Part shown: piece after piece, positions 24,138-35,217 of the stretch | Numbering within the stretch: position 1 is the stretch's first letter | How the letters are laid out: each line of letters opens with the position of its first letter | Origin: Siphonodentalium dalli | Taxonomy: Eukaryota; Mollusca; Scaphopoda; Gadilida; Siphonodentaliidae | Length of the DNA: 64,000 nt | Assembly: GCA_032622095.1 (NCBI GenBank) | Contig: CP136065.1 | Coordinates: 56,975,949-57,039,948, forward strand | Direction of reading: 5' to 3' | Program-made: the position numbers and the translations under genes | Notes under the pieces: generated by a model | Told to the model about the DNA's origin: nothing | Databases searched by the model: none | Seen by the model: only the letters and a program-made list of their open reading frames with translations

Positions 24138-24606
24138 TTAACCCATTCATGACGGGAGCTTCCTGAATTATTGCGAAAACCCTGTGCCAATGTATTCTCT
24201 TATATATGCGAGTCCACCATAGATCGCCTCGCATATATAAGAGAATGCATTGGCCTACCAATTTAATATTATTTTTATAATTGTTAAAAAATGTAAGAAA
24301 AAATGAACAAAATTAAAAAAAATTGTTAAAGAATGTAAGAAATAATGATAAAAAATGATAAAATTGTTAAAGAATGTAAGAAAAAATGATAAAAATTGTT
24401 ATAGAATGTAAGAAAAAATTATAAAAATTGTTATAGAATGTAAGAAAAATTTATAAAAAATGATAAAGAATTGTTAGGCCAATGCATTGTCTTATACATG
24501 TATATGCGAGGGGAACCTATGGTCAAGATAAATTTTGTTAGGCCAATGTATTCTCTTATATATATATTCACAAAATTTCATGAAGCTCCAGTAATGGAAG
24601 GGTTAA
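24138..24606. mobile_element. Family C MITE C3 with expanded AT linker
   Basis: TTAA at both ends. Between the hairpins is a ~200-bp linker made of about five or six imperfect repeats of 'ttgttaaagaatgtaag' plus 'aaaaaatgataaaa', much longer than in C1 or C2. The right hairpin has largely decayed. Confidence 0.8.
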
Positions 24607-24881
24607 ATAATAAATGTATTAACAATGGCAGATCAGCTTTCTTAACTCAGATTGTTTGGCTTCGGCAATCCGTTATGGCATCCCTTTATCATGGCCCAGT
24701 TTGCTTCAGCATTGCTGATTGCCGTAGTAAATTATGAGGACTGTAGGACTAAAGGAATAGAAGTGTTTATAAAAGAAGTGCTTTCGAAAAGGCGCAGATG
24801 TTCATCTCGTAATTTAATAACATATTGTTCCTAGGAAGACAAATCTGCAAACCTTACGAAACTGACACAATCTGCCCTATT

Positions 24882-25062
24882 AGCCCTTTATATACTAAAA
24901 GGATTCTCCCACTCACTTATAAAATAAACATTGGAAAAGTCTATTATTCATCTGTGAGAGCTTTCCGATGAATGGCAACAAGCCATATTTCCGACTAAAT
25001 CCTGAAAAGTTACCCATAATTCTGCTGCGGTTTAGGAGTCGATTATTTAGGGCATTACTGTA
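24882..25062. mobile_element. F fragment F4 joined to half-element A8
   Basis: 'ccctttatatactaaaa' to 'ctattattcatctg' is family F. It is joined at the palindrome centre of family A (tgagagctttccgatg) to a complete right arm ending ACTGTA. The left arm of A is absent. Confidence 0.65.
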
Positions 25063-25323
25063 TTCAATACTTCCATAAGAAGAGAGGTGACTAAAAAGTC
25101 CTTCCTATTCAAGCCATAAGGAATAGCATTCTGAGTAAAATGTAAAGTATGTTTCCCTAATTTCGCAGACCTTGGTGTTCGCGTCATTATCTGAGTCCCC
25201 TGACAGTATATCAATTATTTAGTATGTAAGGTTGAATATACTGTGACCGACTTGGTTGCAGTCCAATGCAACAAGTGTTGCCTGTCATGTTTGCAGTGGA
25301 GATATAATGAGTCTATGATGACA

Positions 25324-25708
25324 TTAACCCTTTACCCAACAGAAGGGCCCTGTGTCAATGCATTCTCTTATATATGCGAGTCGACCATATATAAGAGAAT
25401 GCATTGGCTTAACACATTAAAAATTATAAAATTGTTAAAGAATGTAAGAAAAAATGGTAAAAAGAGTTAAAAAAAGATTTTTTTTAGGCCAATGCATTCT
25501 CTTATATATGCAAGGCGACCTATGGTCGACTCGCATATATAAGAGAATGCATTGGCACAGGGCTAACTGTAACTATCACAATGTGGTCAAGGAGCCGGTT
25601 CCAATGATATCCATATTTGTATGGTTCTATTGAGACAGACCGAAGATATTTTAGGCTGTTGAAGCTTTATTTGGCCGGTTTTGGCCGGTTTGTTGGCTAA
25701 AGGGTTAA
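25324..25708 (+). mobile_element. Family B MITE B4
   Basis: TTAA-flanked. The first hairpin is shortened at its tip (gtcgaccatatataag), otherwise complete including the one-sided tail. A 77-codon hydrophobic frame downstream (25681-25914) starts in the tail and is not supported as a gene. Confidence 0.85.
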
Positions 25709-26634
25709 CTATTTCTTTACAATGGTACAGGATCTCGTTGAAGTGTTCTCTGGTTAGACTGGGGTTGGGGCTTTCCCTGGTGGTGTATTGGCTGTTACAT
25801 GTAGTCCTTTGGTGCTTACTCCATTTGGAAGCGCATAATTCTAGGAAGCTGGACTGTATATTCAGTCTCATTTTCTTTGCTGTCTTTTGTTGCCATTGGC
25901 TTTATACAGATTGATAATGTCTGTATCTGCCTTTGGGTATATACGGTGGGTTCCAGACCATTATCTGGTGTCTGGTCAGTTCGTTTACTTCATTCCTTGT
26001 TCTCAATAATGGTCATTTCAGAGGCACTCTCTAGTAGAGCGTCCATGCTAGTTTCAATGTAGGTTGACTGTGACGTGGCCATTATCCGTTGATGGTTGGT
26101 AAAGTGAACAAATATCAGAAGAGGTTAATCTCCAGGGAAGATTACCATCGACGAATAATCCTTTGCTAGAAATTGTTGACTTGTTTCGGATTGTTTTTAT
26201 CCTTCTTCAGGACGTGTGGGTATGAGAAAAGTAGCTTGCTGACTCGATGTATTTAGCTCTTGTGCGGCATCCTACCCCGTTCCCGACACCCAAATAATCA
26301 TATATGCCAATCATCCACTGAAATAATACAAATAGATGTGTTCTATTTCACATGGCACAAGATGCAGCAAAATCACCCTGACTACCACACCCTCCCAGCA
26401 TCCTTCCCCACCTCTGATGCAATGCCAATACAGTATATAAGTTCTAAGACACTTAGTACTAAATATAGCTGCAGTAACTTGGCAGGGTATATTCAGAACA
26501 CGGATGGGGTCACGTGATATTTATGCTATCTTGCAATCTTAGACTCTGTGATTGCCAGTAAATTCTTAAGATACACAAGTGTTCCAATAATCAATGGAGT
26601 GCATTGATCAGAAATGGTTGTGGAGATGAGATAT
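25709..26634. other. Anonymous DNA
   Basis: Nothing recognisable. Confidence 0.4.
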
Positions 26635-26830
26635 GATGGGTGATCACACTAGATAAATCCGATGGCTCCGTATGATATGACTGATTTAGACATTAGCAAT
26701 AGGAGCACCAGGTGAAAATCAATATCTGGGTGAAGTGTCTGACCACACAAGGTTATACATCACGATCATTGTCATGATGATCGACATGATAACAGCTATT
26801 AGAGTCTACCGAGATTTAAGTGTTGTGGTT
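26635..26830 (+). repeat. Dispersed repeat N, copy 1
   Basis: Contains 'ggctccgtatgatatgact', 'ggtgaaaatcaatatctggg', 'gtctgaccacacaaggttat' and 'gatgatcgacatgataac'. Two further copies are at about 29815-30050 and 31915-32175. These are same-orientation segmental copies of unknown origin. Confidence 0.7.
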
Positions 26831-26936
26831 TCAAATAGCTCTTAAATGTACTGAGAGTGCTCTCGCATATAAAAGTGGTGCTGCTCTGACCAAATTTTCC
26901 ACTATCAAAAAAAAAAAATCTCAGTCTGTCTCAGGC

Positions 26937-28445
26937 TTTTTAGCTCAACTTTACTTTGTAAAGTTTGAGCTATTGCCATGGCTTGGTATCCGTCGTGTGT
27001 GTGTATGTGTGTGCGTGATTCGTCAACAATTTCCTTTAGCACGGGCTACAGTTCGTACCTTTGGTCCGATTATTATGAAATTTGTCATGGATGTTGACAT
27101 TGACATGTAGATGGGAACGAATCATTTTGGGCTCATTCGGAAAAAAAACATGGCCGCCAGTGGCCATCATGGATTTCAAAATTCAATCCATTAGCACGGG
27201 CTACAGGCCGTACTGTTTGTCTTATTGTCATGAAATTTGTCATGGATGTTAATATTGACATGTAGATGGGAAACGAGTAATTTTGGGGTCATTCGGCCTA
27301 AAAACATGGCCGCCGGCAGCCATCTTGGATTTTACTCTTTGCATGACTAAATCCTTTGACACGGGCTACAGGTTGTACATTTGGTCTGATCATCATAAAA
27401 TTTGTCATGGATGTTAACAATGACATGCAGATGGGAACGAGTCATTTTTGGGTCATTCGGGCAAAAAAACATGGCCACCAGCAGCCATCTTGGATTTTAC
27501 TCTTTGTGTGACTAAATCCTTTAGCACGGGCTACAGGTCGTACCTTTAGTCTGATCATCATGAAATTTGTCATCGCTGTTGAAATTGGAATGTAGATGGG
27601 AACGAGTCATTTTGGGGTCATACGGACAAAAAACATGGCCACCAGCGGTCATCTTTGATTTCAAAATTTAATCCGTTAGCACGGGCCACAGGTCATACTG
27701 TTCGTCTGATCATCATGAAATTTGTCATGGATGTTAACAATGACATGTAGATGGGAACGAGTCATTTTGGGGTCATTCGGCCAAAAAACATGGCCACCAG
27801 CAGCCATCTTGGATTTTACTCTTTGTATGACTAAATCCTTTAGCACGGGCTACAGGTCGTACCTTTAGTCTGATCATCATAAAATTTGGAATGGATGTTA
27901 ACAATGACATGTAGATGGGAACGACTGATTTTGGGGTCATTCGGCCGAAAAACATGGCCGCCAGCAGCCATCTTGGATTTTACTCTTTCTATGACTAAAT
28001 CCTTTAGCACGGGCTACAGGTCGTACCTTTAGTCTGATCATCATAAAATTTTTCATGAATGTTAATAATGACATGTAGATGGGAACGAGTCATTTTGGGG
28101 TCATTCGGCCAAAAAACATGGCCGCCAGCAGCCATCTTGGATTTTACTCTTTGTATGACTAAATTATTTAGCATGGGCTACAGGTCGTACCTTAGTCTGA
28201 TCGTCATAAAATTTGTCATGGATGTTAACGATGACATGTAGATGGGAACGACTCATTTTGGGGTCATTCGGCCGAAAACATGGCCGCCAGCAGCCATCTT
28301 GGATTTTACGTTTCTCTTCATGTCTATAAACTAGTATTAGACAATCAACTTTCCACATTTCTAATCGCTCCATTGACTGTAATACATTAAATTATTTCCT
28401 TTCCAAGTTGAGCTACAGTGTCATTGACACTTTCATTTTTTTTTT
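26937..28445 (+). mobile_element. Pearl/Helentron-like element G2 with eight core units
   Basis: Same ends as G1 ('tttttagctcaacttt' and the agtgtca-t-tgacact hairpin followed by a T run). Core units start at about 27042, 27198, 27361, 27527, 27685, 27847, 28010 and 28175. Most later units are of the 'actctttgtatgacta' type, so the array appears to have grown by amplifying one unit type rather than keeping G1's alternation. Confidence 0.75.
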
Positions 28446-29152
28446 TTTATCATTTTTTCGTATTTTTGGATATAATTATCAATTATTACAGTGGTGTATT
28501 TCATATATACATAATTCATACAGAAATTACTAATCATAGACACTATATTATGACCCTGTGTATAAATTAATTTGTCGCCATGCCCCTCAAATGTGTTTTA
28601 CTCTATATTTGCCAGAAATTTTTCACTTATGATGATTTTGGTCTTATACTTTGTGAAACTGCAGAGGAAACTAGGTTTTAGGAAGTTGAAAGTTCTGTAG
28701 TAGTGCACTTTTATGCAGTGCTATGTACACTATGGTTTTAATAGATAGTCTTTTAAACATGATTGGCACAAATATCAACAATATAATGATGATTGGGATT
28801 AGTAAATAATTTTGGGTTTTTAAACCTTTTGGGGAAACTAAATATCAATGATCAAGTGGAGAGAACATATCTAGGACACCGTCCCATTTTTTCACAAATG
28901 CTTTTCTTAGTGAGACATTCCATTTACATGCTTGTTTTTCAATGTTATACTCTTGGTTAAAGAAAAGAACGGCTGCTTCAATACTTAAGTTGTTTTTGCC
29001 GCATTTTGTTATGTATATATATATACCGTTTTGTCAACAGAATTATACTATTTATTGCAAGTCTCTCTCAGGCTTAGCTGGAAGATCAACATACATGTAT
29101 ATGATGCCACTAATTTGAATATATTTGTAGTAAACTGGAAATCGTTTTTATA
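28446..29152. other. Anonymous DNA
   Basis: AT-rich, nothing recognised. Confidence 0.4.
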
Positions 29153-29228
29153 CTAGTGGAAACAGGCTCCTGCACAGCTCATTTGTTAATTAGAAGCCTA
29201 TCTATGCCCCCTTTGTGCTCTTCATTGT

Positions 29229-29344
29229 GCTCTTGGGGAGAGCTTTCCGATGAATGGCAACAAGCCATATTTCCGACTAAATCCTGAAAAGTTACCCATA
29301 ATTCTTCTGTGGTTAAGGAGTCGATTACTTAGGGCATTACTGTA
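29229..29344. mobile_element. Family A half-element A9
   Basis: Starts at the palindrome centre (cttggggagagctttcc) and continues to a complete right end with TA. No left terminus, unlike A7 and A11. Confidence 0.8.
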
Positions 29345-29354
29345 TCTTGATCGT

Positions 29355-29434
29355 TTAACACGTTCACTGCTGACTATCAGTTATCTCATACTTTTTGCAT
29401 GTAATTGAATGGGCATCAGCAGTGAATGTGTTAA
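29355..29434. mobile_element. 80-bp TTAA mini-MITE K
   Basis: TTAA-CACGTTCACTGCTGA...TCAGCAGTGAATGTG-TTAA: ~18-bp inverted ends around a ~40-bp core. Smallest TTAA-bounded element in the window. Confidence 0.6.
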
Positions 29435-29814
29435 ACATTTTGATAAAAATAAAATTATATTTTTTTAATAGATTTGTTTTGTTTTTTAATAAATAATTTT
29501 ATAGATTTAATTTGTTTTTAAATAAAAAAAATCCACCAGGTTACCACGAGTCACCACACAAAATTTTGTTTAAATCGGTCCAGGGGTTTGGGAGAAAAGT
29601 CTGGACAGACAGACAGATCCTACTCTTTTATATATATAGATGTACTGTTGAAATTGAAAGGGAGATAATTTATAAGTCGAAATCATATGATGCTTTTGAG
29701 CAGAAAAAGATAAAAACAAACTAGTTGATTCCTTATGAAAATCACAAAATAAAAGAATATTTTATGATTTAGTGCTCTTATTACTAGTAGTTTTTAATTA
29801 AAATGGATTCACCT

Positions 29815-30050
29815 TGGTTGGACAAAAATATTTTCTCTTGACAACCAGGAAGCGTCACATTGAAAGACAATATATTAGATAAATCTGTTGGATCCGTATG
29901 ATATGACTGATTTAGACAGGAGCGATGGGAGCATCAGGTGAAAATCAATATCTGGGTGAAGTGTCTGACCACACAAGGTTATACATCACGATCGTCACGA
30001 GGATAAACAAGATAACCGCTACTAGTATTGCATTCTGTCAAGATTTCTTT
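29815..30050 (+). repeat. Dispersed repeat N, copy 2
   Basis: Longer than copy 1 at its 5' side ('aatattttctcttgacaacc', 'aggaagcgtcac'), a part shared only with copy 3. Confidence 0.65.
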
Positions 30051-30354
30051 ACTTGGGCTAAAATAGCTCCTGGACAGCCTGCTAGCCTGTACTGGTCACC
30101 ATACATGTACATGTTTATTATATACTTTATCACCAAGGCTCCAAATAAGTGGTCTGACATGGACAATTGTCAGATGCCAAATTCAAATTTTTATAGGCTG
30201 TCAAGGCTAGACAGTGCTTTGAAACTGTCTGACATAATGTCAGGTTGAAATATCGGTGTATTTTTTAAGGAAAATATCACTGGTAACGTGATATTTTGCA
30301 AAAAAATAAATTTATATAGTGTGCTGTTAAATGAAATTTGTTCTATTTTTAGTC

Positions 30355-31200
30355 GAGTTTTTTGGTGTGTGAGTACATATCCATGCACGTAAGCTGCAGA
30401 CAAAAAATCGGGTTCGTCCGCACATTTATTACAGAGTTATGGCCCTTTGAATTTTCAGCTCGTTAGCGCGATAACTTCAACAAACGTTATCCGATTTGAT
30501 TGAAATTTGGTATATAGGTGTCTCCCAAGAATATCTCGGTTGAGTTCGAAAACCGGCCTGGTCCGATAAAATTTGATAGAGTTATGGCCCTTAATTAGTC
30601 ATTTTTCACGAATTTTCAGCTCGTTAGCGCGATAACTTCAACAAACGTTATCCGATTTGATTGAAATTTGGTATATAGGTGTCTCCCAAGAATATCTCGG
30701 ATGAGTTCGAAAACCGGCCTGGTCCGATAAAATTTGATAGAGTTATGGCCCTTAATTAGTCATTTTTCACGAATTTTCAGCTTGTTAGCGCGATAACTTC
30801 AACAAACGTTATCCGATTTGATTGAAATTTGGTATATAAGTGTCTTCCAATAATATCCTGGACGAGTTCGAAAACCAGCCTGGCCCAATACAATTTGATA
30901 GAGTTATGGCCCTTAATTTGTCATTTTTCGTGAATTTTTAGCTCGTTAGCGCGATAACTTCAACAAACGTCCTCCGATTTGTTTAAAATTTGGAATAGAC
31001 ATACTTGCCAAGAATATTTCGGACGAGTTCAAAAATCAGCCTGGCCCGATAAAATTTGATGGAGTTATGGCCCTTAATTAGTCATTTTTCGATTTTACCT
31101 ATTAATTAGTCTACCGATACTGATGCACACCAATTGGCGGTAGCCACCGGCGGTAAGCCACCGAAAACGAGACACAGCATCTCTGATGCCACCTCTTGTT
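30355..31200 (+). mobile_element. Pearl-like element P3 with four 161-bp units
   Basis: 'gcgcgataacttcaacaaac' recurs at 30466, 30627, 30788 and 30949, an exact 161-bp period. Units also share 'tttggtatata(g/a)gtgtct', 'gagttcgaaaaccgg' and 'gagttatggcccttaatt'. Units 1 and 2 are almost identical; 3 and 4 diverge progressively, so growth is recent at the left. It closes 'gatgccacctcttgttt'. Confidence 0.7.
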
Positions 31201-31735
31201 TAATTATTTGTTTTGCCAAAATCTGTGTTTTTCAGATGTATGATTATTAGAACTTGGATGTTACAAAATATTGGAATTGGAAAAATTATGGAACAAGTTT
31301 TTCCTCCCGGTCGAAATATAACATACTAATGTCCTGCGTTCCATGCAGTCATATGTTTGTAATGATAGGCATACCCTTACATGGTACTACATGTAGTATC
31401 AGCGCCAGGATCATAGCAATTGAAGATTTATATAACCTTAGAATTGACCGTGAAATTGGCAAGCATGTTTGATGTTGTGGCCAGGGTGGGCAGATTTGCA
31501 TTATTTATAGTAAAAAAGTGGCAGTTGAGAAGAGGAACATAATTTGGGGGATAATACATCATTATTAGTTTCACTTGGCATTATTTCGTGTGATAAAAAA
31601 GACATGTCAGGCCTCATTTTGAAATATCAGACCATGTCTGTTTGGTGCCTGACAAAATGTCAATAAAAATTATTTTAAGGTTTGTTTCTCACTATCCATG
31701 AATGAATGCCTATGGTCATGCCATGAGGAATGGCA
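31201..31735. other. Anonymous DNA
   Basis: No feature recognised. Confidence 0.4.
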
Positions 31736-31909
31736 TTAACCCTTTCAGTGCCAAGTCCGATTTTTGTATCAACCCATATTTCCTTGATCATTTTTCAAAT
31801 TTATTGATTATAATAATGTGATACATTGATGGAAAGATGGAAACTCACTAAATTCACCCTCTGGGAACCTCATTCTGCAAATGACAGACACACTATTTCA
31901 AGGCTTGTT
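31736..31909. mobile_element. Chimera of half E (E1) and half D (D3)
   Basis: TTAA-CCCTTTCAGTGCCAAG begins a left arm of family E that stops at its palindrome centre (gatggaaaga, about 31840). It continues directly as the right arm of family D (cactaaattcaccctctgg ... atttcaaggcttg). Both partners broke close to their symmetry axes. Confidence 0.7.
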
Positions 31910-31914
31910 AGTTC

Positions 31915-32175
31915 AAATGGATTAACCTTGGTCTGTCTTTGTTGGAAAAATTAATATTCTTTTGAAAAACAGGAAGCCTCATTTTTAACACAATAGGCTT
32001 ACATCTGATGGCTCCGTATGATACCGGTATGACTGATTTAGACACCAGCGATGGGAGCGCCAGGTGAAAATCAATATCTGGGTGAAGTGTCTGACCACAC
32101 AAGGTTATACATCACGATCATCGTCATGATGATCGACATGATAACAGTTATTAGAGGCTGCCGAGATTTAATTGT
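31915..32175 (+). repeat. Dispersed repeat N, copy 3
   Basis: Collinear with copy 2 and then with copy 1 ('gatgatcgacatgataacag', 'ccgagatttaa'). Confidence 0.65.
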
Positions 32176-32258
32176 TGTTGTTCTTTGATCGCCTGTATTT
32201 TATTACCATACGTACTACTGTATTTAAATTGTCTGAATGAACGCTACCGATATACACA

Positions 32259-32473
32259 CAGTAATGCCCTGAATAATCAACTCCTTAACCACAGCAGAAT
32301 TATGGGTAATTTTTCAGGATTTAGTCGGAAATATGGCTTGTTGCCATTCATCAGAAAGCTCTCAGTGAGAGCTTTCTAATGAATGGCAACAAGCCATATT
32401 TCCGACTAAATCCTGAAAAATTACCCATAATTCTGCTGTGGTTAAGGGGTCAATTATTTAGGGCATTACTATA
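32259..32473. mobile_element. Family A MITE A10
   Basis: Complete palindrome with 'ggtaatttttcagg' instead of 'ggtaacttttcagg' in both arms, the same paired change as A4 and A12, marking a subfamily. The left flank is CA, the right ends ACTATA. Confidence 0.85.
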
Positions 32474-32692
32474 AATGCTCAATGGTGAGTAGTTCCCTCA
32501 GATAATAAGTTCAAACAACCGTAGGTCATTTGTTGAACTTATTATCTGAATATTTCCGACTAATTCAGCTGACCCATTAATATAAATCTTTCTGCACTGG
32601 TATTATCTTTTTGTCTCTCGGACGTATGATTTTATAACCTGAACATCCCTCCAAATGAATAATAGACTATTCCAATTAGGGCAATACTGTAC
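32474..32692 (+). mobile_element. Family F fragment F5 capped by an A terminus
   Basis: Starts abruptly at the right end of A10 ('aaatgctcaatggtgagtag'), keeps the internal inverted pair, then ends in 'agggcaatactgta', a family A terminus. It appears to be an F element whose two ends were both replaced by A-family sequence. Confidence 0.55.
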
Positions 32693-32794
32693 CATCAACT
32701 GATCGCTTCCAAATGGAAAAAAATTGTAAATCTCTGGAATCCTCTTACTTCAATCAATCACCTTGGCAAATTTTAGACTAGAAATTATGGAAAA

Positions 32795-32919
32795 TACAGT
32801 AATGCCCTCGGGGAGAGCTTTCCGATGAATGGCAACAAGCCATATTTCTGACTAAATCCTGAAAAGTTACCCATAATTCTGCTGTGGTTAAGAGGTCGAT
32901 TATTTAGGGCATTACTGTA
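32795..32919. mobile_element. Family A half-element A11
   Basis: Same deletion junction and length as A7, TA on both sides. Confidence 0.85.
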
Positions 32920-33208
32920 CTAGCAGGCTAGTTTTGGTATTGAGGAAAAGGTTCTATATTCGGCCCCTGGTTCTACCAAGGATAGTGACTGATATCTTGA
33001 TACTATTGCTACGTGTTTTTGCTGCTAACAGTTCAGTGCTTTGGTACCCATTTATTAAAAAATCCTAAATCCAATAATTTAGATTACAGGTATCAGAAAA
33101 TATGACAAACAACCAGAGGCATTTTGTTACATTAGATATCCTATTATCCCTATGTGAAGACATTCTGCTAGTTTCCGCCGAGTCTTAACGACAATATCCT
33201 TTTAGTAG

Positions 33209-33463
33209 CAAGCCTTGAAATAGGGTGTCTGTCATTTGCAGAATGAGGTCCCCAGAGGGTGAATTTAGTGATGCTACCCCGCATAGCGGGCTAGCATCAC
33301 CAAATTCACCCTCAGGGGGCCTCATTCTGTTGAGGTGTAAGCAGAATGAGGTCCCCAGAGGGTGAATTTGGTGATGCTAACCCGCTATGCGGGGGTAGCA
33401 TCACTAAATTCACCCTCTGGGGACCTCATTCTGCAAATGACAGGCACACTATTTCAAGGCTTG
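33209..33463. mobile_element. Family D MITE D2, double-hairpin form
   Basis: Two D hairpins in series separated by 'ttgaggtgtaa', with outer ends CAAGCCTTG/CAAGGCTTG. The flanking direct repeat is 13 bp here (atccttttagtag at 33196-33208 and 33464-33476), longer than the 8 bp of other copies. Confidence 0.8.
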
Positions 33464-34280
33464 ATCCTTTTAGTAGCTGTAATCCAATCTGATTATTGAT
33501 GCTGCATCCATACTGTGTATTTCCAGACAAGGCTATCACTCCGTAAATATCATTGACGTCAAGACCAGCTGTGGCTTCAGACTGCGTCTCTCTCCTTTAG
33601 GAAAGCTTGTTTCTATTTGAACACATTTTCCTAATGTAGTAATGGTGCTCCCTACCTCTAATCCATTTTCATTAGTCTTCACTAGGGGATTTTTTTAATG
33701 CTAAAACAAAGCAGAAATTATCTTATTATTAAAAGCCCACCAGGACACAGTGCTTTAATACCTTAAAATACCTTCACAAATTTCATATGGGATATGCACT
33801 AAGGCTTCCAGCATATGATCTCAACACTAGGATCTTGAAAGTAGATATTAATTATGTTCAAGTTACGAAAACAAGTGTCGTAAATGCCAATCACCATGCC
33901 AATTCCTGGAAAATGGAGACGTCATAACTCAAACATGTATACCACAATAAATAATAAGATAAGGACATTACCCATTAGCCCTCCCCAAGTATTTCATGTC
34001 AAATCTTATTTTCTATTTTGACTTTGTTTCATGCCTAATTTTGAGTGCAGTTTATATCTTTCCATCCGACTTTTGTCAAAAATAGTTCTTCTCTTCCCAG
34101 GCAAGACTTTTAAAAACAGCAGAATGTGTGAGTCTCAAAAACGCATGTGAGATACAACTGGTGATACCCATATCTGAATTGAGGTAATTAAAAATGCCAA
34201 CAAAAAACAACAGTACATTACTGATAACTGATAAATATTCTGTAGGCGTTAAAATTTATTTGGTATTCTTCTCCTTTCAG
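33464..34280 (+). other. Intron (or 5' flank) of the FSTL-like gene
   Basis: Beyond the right 13-bp repeat of D2, nothing is recognised. The stretch ends in a pyrimidine-rich acceptor tract (ttcttctcctttcag). A signal-peptide exon was looked for here and not found. Confidence 0.5.
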
Positions 34281-35217
34281 AAAAACAAGCACAAAAATCA
34301 CAGAAATGAATTTCTGAGTTGGGAGAACAGAGATTTCTGGCCGAGTGAGATCGAATCAGCCAAGCAAGATCTGAATGGTATTGTTCCAAAAAAAGAAATC
34401 GTCAGCCCGGATGAACAGAAAATAGAGAAAAATACTAAAGAAATCTCAAATGCTGAGCAGATTGACTCAAACAAAGGTAAACCCGATTCTCAGCCATTCT
34501 TTGAAAGGTATGCTGGGAAATCTGATAGTGAGACTAATATTCAGAACGACATCGTGAAAGAGGAGACGGGAAAGGATAAAAATCTCATACAAAAAGATCA
34601 GGAATATGACGAAAGTGATAATGATGAAGATACCGATGAACAGTATGATTACGACGATGATTACAATGATTATGACAATGATGATTTTGATGACAATGAA
34701 GAAGATGATGAAGATGTTGATGACGATGATGATGAAGATGTGGAGGAAGACACTGAATCTGATGGCGCTGTTGAAAATGAAGAAGAAACTGACGATGATG
34801 ATGAAGATGATGATATCGAAGATGATGAAGAAGAAACTGATGATGATGATGATGATGAAGAAGATGGATCAGCTACTGAGAAAACAAATGAGAAATCTAA
34901 GGAAACGATTCCCAAACAACCTGAGTTTGCACCTCAGGTTGTTGACGATGACGAACAATTTGACAGTTTACCAGTTGTAGCAAAGAAAACGCCGATTATT
35001 AGAGAAAAGAAAACATTAGATGTGCAAATTGGATCTGGAATCGATTCAGTTTATAAAGAACCCCCGAAGGAAGTGGAAAAAGTTACGAAAGTCAAGGAAA
35101 TAATCAGGACCAGTCCGAACCCTCCAACATCAACTGCCACGCAAAAAGTGTCTTTACATGTGGAAAATGAGAAGAAATCACCCGAGCATGAAAGATATAT
35201 ACAGTCTATCCCTTACA
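34281..35217 (+). CDS. FSTL4/5-like: FSTL4/5-like gene, acidic exon
   Basis: A 937-bp exon between a good acceptor (ctcctttcag) and donor (acA|gtaagt), giving 312 residues plus one base. The frame is open 5' of the acceptor to an ATG at 34194, but that leader does not look like a signal peptide, so I take the acceptor as the true start. Residues 1-107 are charged and Lys/Glu rich (with W-containing NRDFWPSE); about 108-196 are almost pure Asp/Glu with scattered Tyr; the rest is Lys/Pro/Ser rich. It lacks cysteine. An acidic, extracellular calcium-binding or matrix-contact role is inferred. Vertebrate FSTL4/5 have no comparable segment here. It joins the next exon in phase 1, and this splice is the least certain link of the model. 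Confidence 0.75.

Larger units (their letters stand above)
29153..29640 (-). mobile_element. Non-autonomous Helitron J3 with internal MITEs
   Basis: Read on the minus strand it starts A|TCTATATATATAAAAGAG, passes gtctgtctgtccag, and ends 'gagcctgtttcca' CTAG|T. A TC start, CTAG end and insertion between A and T are Helitron hallmarks. Half-element A9 and mini-MITE K lie inside and account for much of the extra length relative to J1. Confidence 0.65.

Noticed and set aside
25681-25914. Hydrophobic 77-codon frame as a membrane protein
   Set aside because: Begins inside the family B tail and shows no homology I can name; hydrophobicity comes from T-rich sequence.
34194-34280. ATG at 34194 as translation start of the FSTL-like gene
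   Set aside because: The leader has no signal-peptide character, whereas a strong pyrimidine tract and CAG at 34280 mark an acceptor; the family is secreted and needs an upstream exon.
34670-34915. Serine-rich minus-strand frame opposite the acidic exon
   Set aside because: It is the reverse reading of GAT/GAA-rich codons; the plus strand has splice signals and continuity with the other exons.
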